64,000 bases of DNA from Butyrivibrio sp. Su6 (GCF_900108105.1 NZ_FNUR01000004.1:124001-188000); one strand, 5' to 3'. Numbered from the stretch's first letter, positions 1 through 8,874 are shown. Numbers and translations are program-made. The notes: a model not told the origin generated them from the letters alone.

Positions 1-582
1 GCTATAGGTTATTTGGGATCAGCTTTGGTACTGGTTTCTTTTCTGATGGCATCTGTTGTTAAACTAAGGGTAGTCAATACGATCGGAAGCGTTATCTTTA
101 CAGCTTATGCTTTCATAATTCATTCATATCCAACAGCAATCATGAATGTATGCCTTGTTTTGATAAATATTTACTATCTTGTAAAAATGAGTAATACAAA
201 AGTGGATTACAGTATAGTGAGAGTTAACACCAAGGATGCTCTTGTCAGCTATTTGTTAAGATTCTATTCAGCTGACATAATGGATTGTTTTCCTGAGACT
301 TTATTGGATTTTTCGGAGTCTAATCTGGGTTATGTGGTTTGTCACAACGGAAAACCGGTATCTTTATTCTTTGGAAAAGAAAAAGATGGCGTAGTTGATA
401 TAGACTTGGACTATTCAATACCTGAATACAGGGATTTTTCTATTGGTAAATATCTCTTGGATAAACTTCCCGGAGAAGGGATAAAATCTCTGATCTACAG
501 AGGATCTGACGAAAACCACAAGGCATACCTCTTAAAAATGGGATATATAAAGAAGGATGGCTATTACGAGAAGTATCTTTAA
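1..582 (+). CDS. YgjV-like membrane protein with GNAT-like tail (5' cut)
   Basis: The frame is open from the first base (it reads AIGYLGSALVLVSFLM before any start codon), so the true start lies outside the window. The first ~60 residues are three hydrophobic segments resembling the YgjV/inner-membrane family. The remaining ~130 residues are soluble and end in a pattern like the last part of an acetyltransferase fold (IGKYLLDKL, then a LLKMGYIKKDGYYEKYL tail typical of GNAT proteins). Substrate and role are unknown. It is followed by two hairpins and separated from the next operon. The family assignment rests on pattern recall and the GNAT call is tentative. Confidence 0.6.
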   Translation, partial: AIGYLGSALVLVSFLMASVVKLRVVNTIGSVIFTAYAFIIHSYPTAIMNVCLVLINIYYLVKMSNTKVDYSIVRVNTKDALVSYLLRFYSADIMDCFPETLLDFSESNLGYVVCHNGKPVSLFFGKEKDGVVDIDLDYSIPEYRDFSIGKYLLDKLPGEGIKSLIYRGSDENHKAYLLKMGYIKKDGYYEKYL

Positions 583-703
583 ATAAGATTCACTTTTTAG
601 ACACATTATTTTTAGTTTCGTTTTAGGTTTGGATTGTAACATAGTAAGCATCAAGAGAGACAACACTCTTGAACCCCACATATATACTTTTCATAACACA
701 ACA

Positions 704-735
704 GAAGGGTTGCTTATAATAATAAGCAGCCCTTC
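704..735 (+). terminator. Hairpin downstream of the YgjV-like gene
   Basis: A 14-bp stem (704-717 with 722-735, one G-U pair, AATA loop) that lacks a following T-run. It lies just before a second, complete terminator. It could be an accessory hairpin or transcript-end stabiliser. Confidence 0.5.
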
Positions 736-745
736 CTCCCTTATA

Positions 746-777
746 AGACTTTTGATTGCTCAAAAGTCTATTTTTTT
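746..777 (+). terminator. Rho-independent terminator abutting the export locus
   Basis: A perfect 10-bp stem AGACTTTTGA/TCAAAAGTCT with TTGC loop (746-769) followed by A and seven T. The T-run ends directly at an ATG at 778, which argues that this ATG is not the start of the next gene. Confidence 0.85.
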
Positions 778-831
778 ATGATAAAATATAACTTAAGAAG
801 CTATAACGGATATTCTTATGTGAGGGAAGCT

Positions 832-1248
832 ATGAAAGAGGATATTTTCAGAAAGAAAAGTATAGAAAAAATCTCATCACCGGATGATCTGACAACATAT
901 ATCCATGTGGCAAGAGCTGAGGGGTGGATTGTCTTATTGGCGGTAATGATAATTCTGTTTGGCCTGATAGGATGGAGCTATTTTTCATCTATAGAAAGCT
1001 ATGTTTATGGAAAGGCTGAAGTGGAGGATGGTGCTGTTACCGCAACTTTCGAGAACAGCGCTGCTGCGCGTAACCTAACCGTAGATATGGATCTTGAAAT
1101 TGGAGATTTTTTGGTGCCTATAGGCTATATCAAGCAGGATGAATATGGGAATATCATCGCAATAGGAAATGTGGACATTCCTGATGGCTCATATGATGTC
1201 AAAGCTTCTTATAAAGAAACTCAGTTGATCAGCTTACTATTTAATTAA
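832..1248 (+). CDS. NHLM-type peptide export system HlyD-like adaptor, short form
   Basis: A 138-residue membrane-anchored protein. It opens with MKEDIFRKKSIEKISSPDD, the N-terminal signature I associate with secretion proteins of NHLM (nitrile-hydratase-leader microcin) export systems. One membrane span follows (about residues 28-50), then a small beta-rich periplasmic-side domain. Usual family members are much longer (HlyD-like, 250-400 residues), so this is a minimal version. The frame is open to an ATG at 778, but that codon touches a terminator T-run and has no ribosome-binding site. The ATG at 832 follows GAGGGA and matches the family's N-terminus. It probably forms a complex with the two ABC proteins downstream. 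Confidence 0.7.
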   Translation: MKEDIFRKKSIEKISSPDDLTTYIHVARAEGWIVLLAVMIILFGLIGWSYFSSIESYVYGKAEVEDGAVTATFENSAAARNLTVDMDLEIGDFLVPIGYIKQDEYGNIIAIGNVDIPDGSYDVKASYKETQLISLLFN

Positions 1249-1267
1249 TACGGGGATGAGGGGCGTA

Positions 1268-3442
1268 ATGAATAGATCAACTATAAAAAAACCTATAACA
1301 AAAGGCAAGGTAAATGTTCCGATCGTTATGCAGATGGAAGCTCTTGAATGCGGCGCTGCATGCCTTGATATGATAATGGCCTATTACGACAAGTGGGTAC
1401 CTCTTGAGCAGGTAAGGGTAGACTGCGGTGTTTCGAGAGATGGATCAAACGCCAAAAATATCCTTAAAGCTGCCAGAGCGTATGGCTTTGAAGCCAACGG
1501 CTATAAGTATGAGCCGGAGGATTTGGCTGAAGATGGGGAATTTCCTTGCATAATACATTGGAATTTCAATCATTTTGTTGTTTTAAATGGTTTTAAGAAT
1601 GGAAAAGCTTATTTGAATGACCCTGCAAGAGGAACCATTGTTGTTCCCATGAGTGAATTTGATGAGGCTTTTACCGGAATATGTCTTTTTATAAAGCCGG
1701 GAAGTAATTTTGAAAAGAGCGGAAAGAGAAAGAGCACTGTTGAATTTGCCACGAGGAGATTAGATGGGGCGGGTGTAGCAGTTGCTTTTGTTGTGCTGTC
1801 TACTGTTATTGCATATGCATTTAACATCATAAGCCCCGGATTCCAGAGATTTTTCATGGACAGACTCCTTACAGGAGAAAATATTGAGCTGCTGACTCCA
1901 TTTATTATCCTGTTTTCTGTTGTTTGTTTCTTGGAGATAGTGGTCAATGCGATTACAGACCTGTATTCTTTAAAAATAAATGGAAAAATGTCTATCATTG
2001 GCAATAGCACATATATGTGGAAAGTTTTGCATCTGCCGATAGATTTTTTTAACAACAGACTTTCAGGAGATATTCTTCAGAGAAAAAGAACAAATGCTTC
2101 TATAGCCAATACAGTTGTTTCCACCTTAACTCCTATAGTCATCAACATTGGTATGATGATCTTTTACCTTATAGTAATGCTAAGGTACAGTCCTGCTTTG
2201 ACGCTTATAGGAATAATAACTCTTTGTATTAATGCGTTTTTAGGCAGACTGATTTCCAAGAAAAGAGTCAATATAACAAGACTGAACATGAGAGATGCAG
2301 GAAAGCTCGCAGCGACCACTCTTTCAGGAATTTCAATGATAGAGACAATAAAATCCAGTGGTGCAGAGGATGGATTTTATGAGAAATGGGCAGGAATGCA
2401 CGCGAAGGTTAATGAGGAAAATATAGAGTTTTCGCATATTAATGTCTGGATTGGCAGAATACCTGAGGTTTTGAATATAGTAGCTAACAGCTTAGTTCTT
2501 TTTATTGGTGTTGGGCTTGTAATGCGAGGGAAGTTCACACTTGGTATGGTTACGAGTTTTCAGATGTATCTTCAGTCATTTACGTCACCTGCAATGCAGC
2601 TTATAGGAGCAGGTCAGACGATACAGGAGATGCGATCTCAGATGGAGAGAGTTGAAGATGTTATGAATTATCCGGTGGAAGCGACTTTTAAGGACGACGA
2701 TGAACCGGAAACATACTCCAAGCTTTCGGGAAATGTTGAAGTAAAGGATCTTGTATTTGGCTATTCGAGAATGTCAGACCCTGTGATAAAGGGTATTTCT
2801 TTTAGCTTAAAACAAGGCAGCAAAATCGCCATAGTTGGCGGCTCAGGATGTGGAAAGAGCACGCTCTCAAAGCTAATTTCCGGACTTTATAAGCCCTGGA
2901 GCGGAGAAATCACATTTGATGGTAAAAAAATGTCTGAGATTAACCGCAATGAATTCGCGGGATCAGTGGCTGTTGTGGATCAGGATATAGTTCTTTTTGC
3001 AGGAACTATTGAAGATAATATAAAGATGTGGGATGACTCCATTGAAGATTTTGAGATGATCCTGGCGGCAAGAGATGCCCAGATCCACGATGACATCATG
3101 GACAGAGTAGGCGCGTATAAGAGTCTTTTGGATGAAAATGGCAGCAATTTCTCTGGTGGCCAGAGGCAGAGACTTGAAATAGCAAGGGTTCTGGCGCAGG
3201 ATCCTTCGATAATTATTTTGGATGAGGCAACAAGTGCGCTTGATGCAAAGACTGAATTTGAACTCATCAAGGCGGTCAAAGACAGGGGAATTACATGTAT
3301 TGTAATAGCGCACAGGTTATCAACAATACGTGATTGCGACGAAATCCTTGTTCTTAAGGATGGAGAAGTGGTAGAACGTGGAAAACACGATGAACTGATG
3401 GCAAATAACGGTTATTATACCGAGCTTGTTGTCAATGAATGA
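1268..3442 (+). CDS. NHLM-type ABC exporter with C39 peptidase domain
   Basis: A peptidase-permease-ATPase fusion of 724 residues that cleaves a leader after a double-Gly-type site and exports the peptide. The N-terminal C39 peptidase has its nucleophile Cys28 in ALECGAACLD, the His in NHFVVLNGF and the Asp in YLNDPARG. Next comes a six-helix permease (about residues 160-450), then an ATPase with Walker A GGSGCGKST, signature FSGGQRQRLEIAR and Walker B IIILDEATSALD. The start at 1268 is preferred to 1256 because GAGGGG lies 4 nt upstream of it, the same arrangement as before the next gene. It is co-transcribed with the adaptor and the second ABC exporter. All catalytic residues appear intact. 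Confidence 0.9.
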   Translation: MNRSTIKKPITKGKVNVPIVMQMEALECGAACLDMIMAYYDKWVPLEQVRVDCGVSRDGSNAKNILKAARAYGFEANGYKYEPEDLAEDGEFPCIIHWNFNHFVVLNGFKNGKAYLNDPARGTIVVPMSEFDEAFTGICLFIKPGSNFEKSGKRKSTVEFATRRLDGAGVAVAFVVLSTVIAYAFNIISPGFQRFFMDRLLTGENIELLTPFIILFSVVCFLEIVVNAITDLYSLKINGKMSIIGNSTYMWKVLHLPIDFFNNRLSGDILQRKRTNASIANTVVSTLTPIVINIGMMIFYLIVMLRYSPALTLIGIITLCINAFLGRLISKKRVNITRLNMRDAGKLAATTLSGISMIETIKSSGAEDGFYEKWAGMHAKVNEENIEFSHINVWIGRIPEVLNIVANSLVLFIGVGLVMRGKFTLGMVTSFQMYLQSFTSPAMQLIGAGQTIQEMRSQMERVEDVMNYPVEATFKDDDEPETYSKLSGNVEVKDLVFGYSRMSDPVIKGISFSLKQGSKIAIVGGSGCGKSTLSKLISGLYKPWSGEITFDGKKMSEINRNEFAGSVAVVDQDIVLFAGTIEDNIKMWDDSIEDFEMILAARDAQIHDDIMDRVGAYKSLLDENGSNFSGGQRQRLEIARVLAQDPSIIILDEATSALDAKTEFELIKAVKDRGITCIVIAHRLSTIRDCDEILVLKDGEVVERGKHDELMANNGYYTELVVNE

Positions 3443-3454
3443 TGAGGGGCGAAC

Positions 3455-5608
3455 GTGGGCTGGTTTGACGAACAGATAAGGCAAAGAATAAAAAGTGATC
3501 AGGATATTTTTGAAGATTCCATCTACAACATGATGTCTTCCATAAGTGGCAAGTATGAGTCATTTATGATGGACAGGCGTCATATTGCCCAAAAAGCTGT
3601 AGAGGAGATCATTGAGTATTTTGGATTTAAGCCAAAAGAGGTGACTTCAGACCTTAAAGATGCTGTAAAAGCCTATGGAATAATGTACAGAAGGATAACT
3701 CTCGAAGGCAGGTGGTACAAGGATGCTTATGGACCTATGCTGGCATATGTTGGAAGTCAGGATAAGCCGGTAGCTCTTTTGCCTAAAAGAGGAGGCGGAT
3801 ACAGGTATTTTGACTATGAACTGAAGAAAAAAGTGACGGTAAATGCCTCAAATTATGCGGCTTTTATGGAGGAAGCTTATTGCTTTTACAGGCCGCTTCC
3901 CAGGAAAAAACTCACTGTGAAAGATCTTTTGGTTTACATGAAAGATTGCATGGATATGGGAGATCTGATTTTTTTTGCATCCCTTGCACTTTTGTTTACG
4001 ATTGGATCTCTTATGACCACGCAGCTCACAGGCTTTATAACGGGATACGTCATGAAAAGCCGCAATATGAGCATGCTAATTGGTACGGCTGTTTACTTCT
4101 TTACGGTAGTTATTGCAAACCAGCTCTTTGAGGCTTCTTCAGAGCTGGTGCAGGAGCGAATTGAGATAAAAAACTCTGTCAGCGTTGAGTCGGCGGTAAT
4201 GAGCAGGGTTTTGAACTTGCCTGCAAGATTTTTTAAAGATTATACTTCCGGCGAGCTGGCATCGAGGATAGATGCAGTAGGAACTATATGCAGTCTGCTT
4301 GTAGAAAACTTTTTCACGCTGCCTGTAACTGTTTTGGTGTCACTTCTGTATCTGTTTCAGATTGGAAATTTTGCAAAGTGCCTGGTAATTCCGTCGATAG
4401 CTATATTGTTTATCAGCATGATCGTTTCTATAGCGACAATACTGGTGAGAACAGGAATCAATAAGAAGATCATGGAGTATGATGCGGATGAAGATGGCCT
4501 TAGTTATGCGCTTATCAATGGAATTCAGAAGATAAAGCTTGCAGGAGCAGAGAAAAGAGCTTTTGCAAAGTGGGCGAACAATTACAATGAGAGTGCAAGA
4601 TTATGCTATAGCCCGCCGGCTGCCATTATCTTTAGTGGAACTATCAATAAAGCCATTACTATTATTGGCACTATTGTTTTGTATTATACTGCAGTTAAAG
4701 GTGGTGTTGCACCGGGCGATTACATTGCGTTTGGCGTTGCTTTCGGATATTTTCAGGGTGTATTTAACGGCTTTGAGTCAGTAGCGGTTTCTACAGCGCA
4801 GATAAGTCCTGTTTTGAGTCTCGCAGAGCCTATATTAAGCGCAGAGACTGAAAGCTCTGAGGATAAGCTTGCTGTTGACAGGCTTATGGGCGGGGTAGAG
4901 ATCAGCAATGTATCTTTCAGGTATAGCGAGAGTACTCCTTATGTATTAAGTGGTCTTAATCTAAAGATAAAACCCGGCGAATATGTTGCTATCGTCGGAA
5001 AAACAGGTTGCGGAAAAAGCACGATCATAAGGCTGTTGTTGGGATTTGAAAAGCCGGATAAAGGCGCCATCTACTATGACGGAAGAGATTTGGGAAGGCT
5101 TGACCTTGGCGCTCTCAGGAGAAAAATAGGCAGTGTTACCCAGACAGGCTCTCTTTTTGAGGGAGATATTTATTCAAATATTGTGATCTCTGCGCCGACG
5201 TTGTCCCTGGATGAAGCATGGGAAGCTGCTGAGATTGCAGGAATAGCAGATGATATTAAAAAGATGCCAATGGGAATGAGCACGATCATATCAGAAGGTC
5301 AGGGCGGAATATCCGGAGGTCAGAAGCAGCGCATTATGATAGCCAGAGCTATTGCGCCAAAGCCAAAAGTTCTTTTGCTGGATGAGGCTACAAGCGCTCT
5401 TGATAATATCACTCAGAAAAAAGTCTCTGATGCACTCTATAACTTAAAGTGCACAAGGATTGTAGTTGCACACAGGCTTTCAACTATAAAAAACTGTGAC
5501 AGGATAGTTGTTCTGGATGGAGGAAAGATAGTTGAAGATGGTACATATGATGAGCTGGTGGCAAAAAAGGGATATTTTGCTGAACTTGTAGAAAGGCAGC
5601 AATTATAG
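3455..5608 (+). CDS. NHLM-type ABC exporter permease/ATPase, second subunit
   Basis: A 717-residue exporter that starts with GTG, 5 nt after GAGGGG. The first ~170 residues are soluble, with no C39 catalytic Cys/His. A six-helix ABC permease follows (about 170-460), then an ATPase with Walker A GKTGCGKST, signature SGGQKQRIMIAR and Walker B VLLLDEATSALD. This domain order matches the second ABC protein of NHLM systems, which pairs with the C39-bearing exporter. It lies 12 nt downstream of its partner. Both ATPase sites look competent. Confidence 0.88.
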   Translation: MGWFDEQIRQRIKSDQDIFEDSIYNMMSSISGKYESFMMDRRHIAQKAVEEIIEYFGFKPKEVTSDLKDAVKAYGIMYRRITLEGRWYKDAYGPMLAYVGSQDKPVALLPKRGGGYRYFDYELKKKVTVNASNYAAFMEEAYCFYRPLPRKKLTVKDLLVYMKDCMDMGDLIFFASLALLFTIGSLMTTQLTGFITGYVMKSRNMSMLIGTAVYFFTVVIANQLFEASSELVQERIEIKNSVSVESAVMSRVLNLPARFFKDYTSGELASRIDAVGTICSLLVENFFTLPVTVLVSLLYLFQIGNFAKCLVIPSIAILFISMIVSIATILVRTGINKKIMEYDADEDGLSYALINGIQKIKLAGAEKRAFAKWANNYNESARLCYSPPAAIIFSGTINKAITIIGTIVLYYTAVKGGVAPGDYIAFGVAFGYFQGVFNGFESVAVSTAQISPVLSLAEPILSAETESSEDKLAVDRLMGGVEISNVSFRYSESTPYVLSGLNLKIKPGEYVAIVGKTGCGKSTIIRLLLGFEKPDKGAIYYDGRDLGRLDLGALRRKIGSVTQTGSLFEGDIYSNIVISAPTLSLDEAWEAAEIAGIADDIKKMPMGMSTIISEGQGGISGGQKQRIMIARAIAPKPKVLLLDEATSALDNITQKKVSDALYNLKCTRIVVAHRLSTIKNCDRIVVLDGGKIVEDGTYDELVAKKGYFAELVERQQL

Positions 5609-5652
5609 ATTTGCGATAGTTCGTATATTAGTGTTAAAATTGAGGATAGCAG

Positions 5653-6129
5653 ATGAAAATCTCGTTTGATTTGGATGATGTATTATTTGTTTCACCAGAC
5701 AATTATGAGGTAGAACCGGAACTTCGATTCCCATTAAACAAAATGTTCCCTGAGAGGCTTAGAAAAGGTACAGTCAGACTTATCCATGAGCTCCAGAACA
5801 GAGGATTTGAGGTGTGGGTTTATACTTCATCATTTAGGTCAGAAGTGTATATCAGAACGCTTTTTAGGTATTATAATATCAGATTTTCACAGATAGTGAA
5901 TGGGTACAGGCATAAGGCTGAGGTCCAGGGCAACAGAACAACGCTTTTACCTCAGAAAATGCCCAATCATTACAGGATATCACTTCATATTGATGATGAA
6001 GATGTGATCATGGAAAATTCTAAGATTTACGGATTTAGAGTTTTCAGGGTATTGGAACCGGATGACATGTGGGTTGAGAAAGTTTTGGACGAAGCAGAGC
6101 GTGTTCGTAAACTTGAAGAGAACTCCTAG
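5653..6129 (+). CDS. HAD-family phosphatase-like protein
   Basis: A 158-residue protein with HAD motif I FDLDDVLF (Asp6 and Asp8), motif II around YTSSF (about residue 57) and motif IV-like HIDDEDVIM (about 116). The small size and lack of a large cap resemble the 5'-nucleotidase-type/capless HADs. The substrate is unknown. It sits inside the peptide-export cluster, 44 nt after the second exporter, and the next gene starts 7 nt after it. Whether it acts on the peptide, on a lipid or on a phosphoprotein cannot be told from sequence. Confidence 0.7.
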   Translation: MKISFDLDDVLFVSPDNYEVEPELRFPLNKMFPERLRKGTVRLIHELQNRGFEVWVYTSSFRSEVYIRTLFRYYNIRFSQIVNGYRHKAEVQGNRTTLLPQKMPNHYRISLHIDDEDVIMENSKIYGFRVFRVLEPDDMWVEKVLDEAERVRKLEENS

Positions 6130-6136
6130 GAGCTGG

Positions 6137-6490
6137 ATGCCTATGTATACAAAAGACGAGATCGAAGTAAAACTGGAATTTTTAGAGTCTGTTTTTGAGA
6201 AATATGGAGCTGTTCCATTAGATATTAATGAAAAAAATATGGAGAAGTTCCATCAAAGAAAGATCTATCAGTATAAGGATAATTATTACAGAGTCGACAG
6301 TGCCGACTTTGAAGATAATGGGGAGATTTTCCTGGTGCTGAGCAGCACGGATGAAAAGAAATATGCAGATATCGGTCTTTTGGAAGATATTGATGCATTT
6401 TCTGCAGGAATGTCTGATGAGCAATTGGAAAAACAGGTCCGGTATGTACTTGGAATCGAGCCGTATCCTGAAGATTATGCTCAAAAGTAA
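6137..6490 (+). CDS. Unknown acidic protein of the export cluster
   Basis: About 117 residues, acidic and soluble, with no membrane segment, signal peptide or known motif. It begins M(PM)YTKDEIEVKLEFLESVF and ends in a helix-rich part (MSDEQLEKQVRYVLGIEP). AGGAG at 6128-6132 overlaps the upstream stop codon and serves an ATG at either 6137 or 6143. Position directly upstream of the putative precursor peptide suggests a role in its maturation, immunity or regulation, but nothing in the sequence shows which. I do not recognise a family. Confidence 0.6.
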   Translation: MPMYTKDEIEVKLEFLESVFEKYGAVPLDINEKNMEKFHQRKIYQYKDNYYRVDSADFEDNGEIFLVLSSTDEKKYADIGLLEDIDAFSAGMSDEQLEKQVRYVLGIEPYPEDYAQK

Positions 6491-6561
6491 AATTGCCGGA
6501 ATTCATTTTGGTTCGTATATATAAGTGAAACCAAATATGATTCCGAAATGGAGGTAATACC

Positions 6562-6753
6562 ATGGAAAATAAATTATCACGACTTTTCGATTATCAGAAG
6601 TTTGCATCTAATCCTGATCTTGAAAAAGTGATTCGCGGGGTTGAAGAAAAATATTCATTGAATAAACAGGCATTATCTGATGATGATCTGGAATTCGTAG
6701 CAGCTGCTGGGGATCCATACATCAGTAAAGGGCCTAAAGAAAATGAGACATAA
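6562..6753 (+). CDS. Putative leader-type precursor peptide
   Basis: A 63-residue peptide behind a strong ATGGAGG site. The first 50 residues look like a helical export leader (FDYQKFASNPDLEKVIRG, then LSDDDLEFVAAAG), with the acidic-hydrophobic run before a small-residue AAG that C39 peptidases cut after. That would leave a core of about 13 residues (DPYISKGPKENET), which is very hydrophilic and has no Cys. Adjacency to the C39 exporter makes this the best candidate substrate. Against a modified bacteriocin: the cluster has no lanthionine, radical-SAM or YcaO enzyme. It could be a secreted signal. The leader assignment is inferred from pattern and context. Confidence 0.6.
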   Translation: MENKLSRLFDYQKFASNPDLEKVIRGVEEKYSLNKQALSDDDLEFVAAAGDPYISKGPKENET

Positions 6754-6772
6754 ATAAAGGAGAAACGGCAAC

Positions 6773-7258
6773 ATGGGGGGCATTCCTTCGAAGGAACAGA
6801 TTTACACTGACTACAAGGATAAAGTATTTGCGTACATAAGGAATCACGTGAATTCACCGGAAGATGCTGAGGACTTATGCGCAGATGTATTCGTAAAGGT
6901 CTACGACAAACTTGATACTTTTGATGAATCCAAGGCGAGAATCTCTACTTGGATTTATTCTATTACCAGCAATACGGTGATCGACTTTTACAGGACTAAT
7001 CATATTCACTCTGAAATCCCGGAGGATCTGTCAGACACAAAGAGCAGTATCGAGGAAGAGGTACTTACACAGGAATCTTTAAGTGAGTTGGCAACAGCTC
7101 TTTTAAGGCTGACTGAAGAGCAAAGAGATATTATCGTGCTCAGGTACTATAAAGGGCTTACTTTGCAGGAAGTTTCCCAGAAAATGAATCTTTCTTACGG
7201 TATAACAAAACTAAGACATAGAGAAGCATTAGGTAAACTGCAGGATATTTTAGCGTAA
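6773..7258 (+). CDS. ECF-type RNA polymerase sigma factor
   Basis: 161 residues. Region 2 is at residues 9-77 (YKDKVFAYIRNHVNSPEDAEDL, then STWIYSITSNTVIDFYR) and region 4 at 105-160 (LTEEQRDIIVLRYYKGLTLQEVSQKMNLS). The 14-nt gap after the precursor and the GGAG site suggest co-transcription. No classical transmembrane anti-sigma lies next to it. Instead the following two genes are an RsbW-like and a STAS protein, which hints at partner-switching control. Target promoters are unknown; a motif shared by 5619-5633 and 6511-6527 is a candidate. Confidence 0.88.
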   Translation: MGGIPSKEQIYTDYKDKVFAYIRNHVNSPEDAEDLCADVFVKVYDKLDTFDESKARISTWIYSITSNTVIDFYRTNHIHSEIPEDLSDTKSSIEEEVLTQESLSELATALLRLTEEQRDIIVLRYYKGLTLQEVSQKMNLSYGITKLRHREALGKLQDILA

Positions 7259-7341
7259 TTTTCTATTTTTTGCATATTATTTTTATATTTTTTTGTATAT
7301 AATAGTTGTAAACAGACTATTTGCTGAAGGGGGACGGGAAT

Positions 7342-8544
7342 ATGCAATCAGAGCACGTTAGGATCAGTAACATTGACAAAGATATTGATAGAGCCTATCA
7401 GCTTTTGGACGATTATATCTTTGATGTTAAGCTTGAAGGAAAAAATGCTTTGAGACTTAGACTTCTTACGGAGGAAGTTCTAAGGCTTGCGAAGTCTATA
7501 ATGGATGAAACCACAGTAGAGATGTGGTTTGAGGGTGGTTCAAAACTTACAAACATCTATCTTTCAGCAGATAACAATATAGATTCAAACAAGCAAAAAG
7601 AACTTATTTCAGTGGCTACAACAGGCGAAAACAGTGCACAGACAGGATTTTTTGGACAACTGGTGAAGGCATTTTTGTTTGAAGCTCCTGCAGAAAGGAC
7701 CTGGACATTAAAAGATTATCGAAACAGTATTCTGAAAAAGAGACGTGAAGATAAGTATTCTCAGGAAGCATGGGATGATCTGGAAAGGTCTCTTGTTGCA
7801 AACCTTGCAGATGATATTATTGTTTCTATCGATAAAGACAAGATCAAGATGTGGGTCATTAAGGACTTCTCAGAAGCATTAAGCACAGTAGGTTCCAGTG
7901 TTCCACAGATAGTCACCGATCCAATTATTGTTGACAGCGACTATATTCAGGGTTCTAATGCCAACGGAAGGGCTGACAAGGCTATAGATGTACTTGGACT
8001 TGGCAATAAAGATGCAATGCACCTTAAACTGGTATTTGAAGAAACAATCGGAATGCTAAAAGAGATGACCGGAGAATATAGTGCAGTTGTATGGTTCGAG
8101 AAGTATAAGAATGAGACTTGTTTGAAGCTTACAGCTAAAACGCTCATGGATTCCGAAAAAAAGAGTACGCTGCTTGATATGTCCTCTGAAGGTAATGTAG
8201 CAGTAAAGGGCTTCATGGACAAAGTCAGAGATGTCATTGAAAACGGTATTCTTGGTTATAATAATGTTATGAAATTACAGCAGGAGTATGGCGGCGGGTA
8301 TATATCCTATGGTACAATGGGTATGTACGGAAGCACAGAAGGTTTGGCAGATTCTGGATTATCATGGTCACTGTATGAGTATAGAAATGCTCTTTCCGAC
8401 AGTATTGATACCAGTGAAAGCGCAAAAGAGGCATGGGATGAGCTTGAAAAGTCCATTGTTGCCAGCGTTGCGAAGGATGTTATTGTAGGAGTTAAAGGGG
8501 ACAGAGTAGATATGACTGTTGTTTGTGCCCTTAACAATAAATGA
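7342..8544 (+). CDS. Duplicated degenerate RsbW/GHKL-like protein
   Basis: 400 residues made of two ~190-residue repeats. The C-terminal ends of the repeats match clearly: WTLKDYRNSIL..EAWDDLERSLVANLADDIIV against WSLYEYRNALS..EAWDELEKSIVASVAKDVIV. Each begins with a helix like that of anti-sigma kinases (LLTEEVLRL and VFEETIGML) followed by a VEMWFEG/AVVWFEK strand. The N-box Asn of the ATP site is absent in both (Leu and Met instead), and no DxGxG box is visible. The start at 7342 follows AGGGGGAC; the longer TTG frame has no site. A -10-like TATAAT lies at 7298. A partner of the STAS protein downstream and the sigma factor upstream is an inference. Confidence 0.6.
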   Translation: MQSEHVRISNIDKDIDRAYQLLDDYIFDVKLEGKNALRLRLLTEEVLRLAKSIMDETTVEMWFEGGSKLTNIYLSADNNIDSNKQKELISVATTGENSAQTGFFGQLVKAFLFEAPAERTWTLKDYRNSILKKRREDKYSQEAWDDLERSLVANLADDIIVSIDKDKIKMWVIKDFSEALSTVGSSVPQIVTDPIIVDSDYIQGSNANGRADKAIDVLGLGNKDAMHLKLVFEETIGMLKEMTGEYSAVVWFEKYKNETCLKLTAKTLMDSEKKSTLLDMSSEGNVAVKGFMDKVRDVIENGILGYNNVMKLQQEYGGGYISYGTMGMYGSTEGLADSGLSWSLYEYRNALSDSIDTSESAKEAWDELEKSIVASVAKDVIVGVKGDRVDMTVVCALNNK

Positions 8545-8565
8545 TTTTTATGAGAGGAGCCTAAT

Positions 8566-8862
8566 ATGACAATTAACAAAATAGCTAATGGATCACAACT
8601 TACTGTTGCTCTGGATGGAAGACTTGATACGACAACAGCACCTCAGCTCGATGATGAGCTTAAGACCGCTCTTGACGGCATTACAAAGCTTGACTTTGAT
8701 CTGGCTAATCTTGAGTATATATCATCTGCGGGACTGAGAGTTCTCTTATCTGCCCAGAAAGTAATGAATAAGCAGGGCGAGATGGTCGTGAAGAACGCCA
8801 ATGAAGAAATTAAAGAAATCTTTGAAGTAACAGGATTTGTTGATATTTTAACAATCGAATAA
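8566..8862 (+). CDS. STAS-domain anti-sigma factor antagonist
   Basis: A 98-residue single STAS domain of SpoIIAA/RsbV size. It contains the phosphorylation-loop motif YISSAGLRVLLSAQK, where the first Ser of SSAG is the usual target of an anti-sigma kinase. It lies 21 nt after the RsbW-like gene and is followed by a strong terminator, so it closes the operon. Antagonists of this type free a sigma factor by binding its kinase-type inhibitor. Here the presumed partner lacks a normal ATP site, so how the Ser would be phosphorylated is unclear. Confidence 0.9.
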   Translation: MTINKIANGSQLTVALDGRLDTTTAPQLDDELKTALDGITKLDFDLANLEYISSAGLRVLLSAQKVMNKQGEMVVKNANEEIKEIFEVTGFVDILTIE

Positions 8863-8874
8863 AGATATTTATTT

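Noticed and set aside
1609-2055. Minus-strand frame inside the C39 exporter gene
   Set aside because: Lies opposite a well-supported coding region, has no ribosome-binding site and no recognisable domain.
6062-6136. N-terminal extension of the unknown gene at 6137
   Set aside because: The extension overlaps the HAD gene in another frame; AGGAG at 6128 supports the later start.
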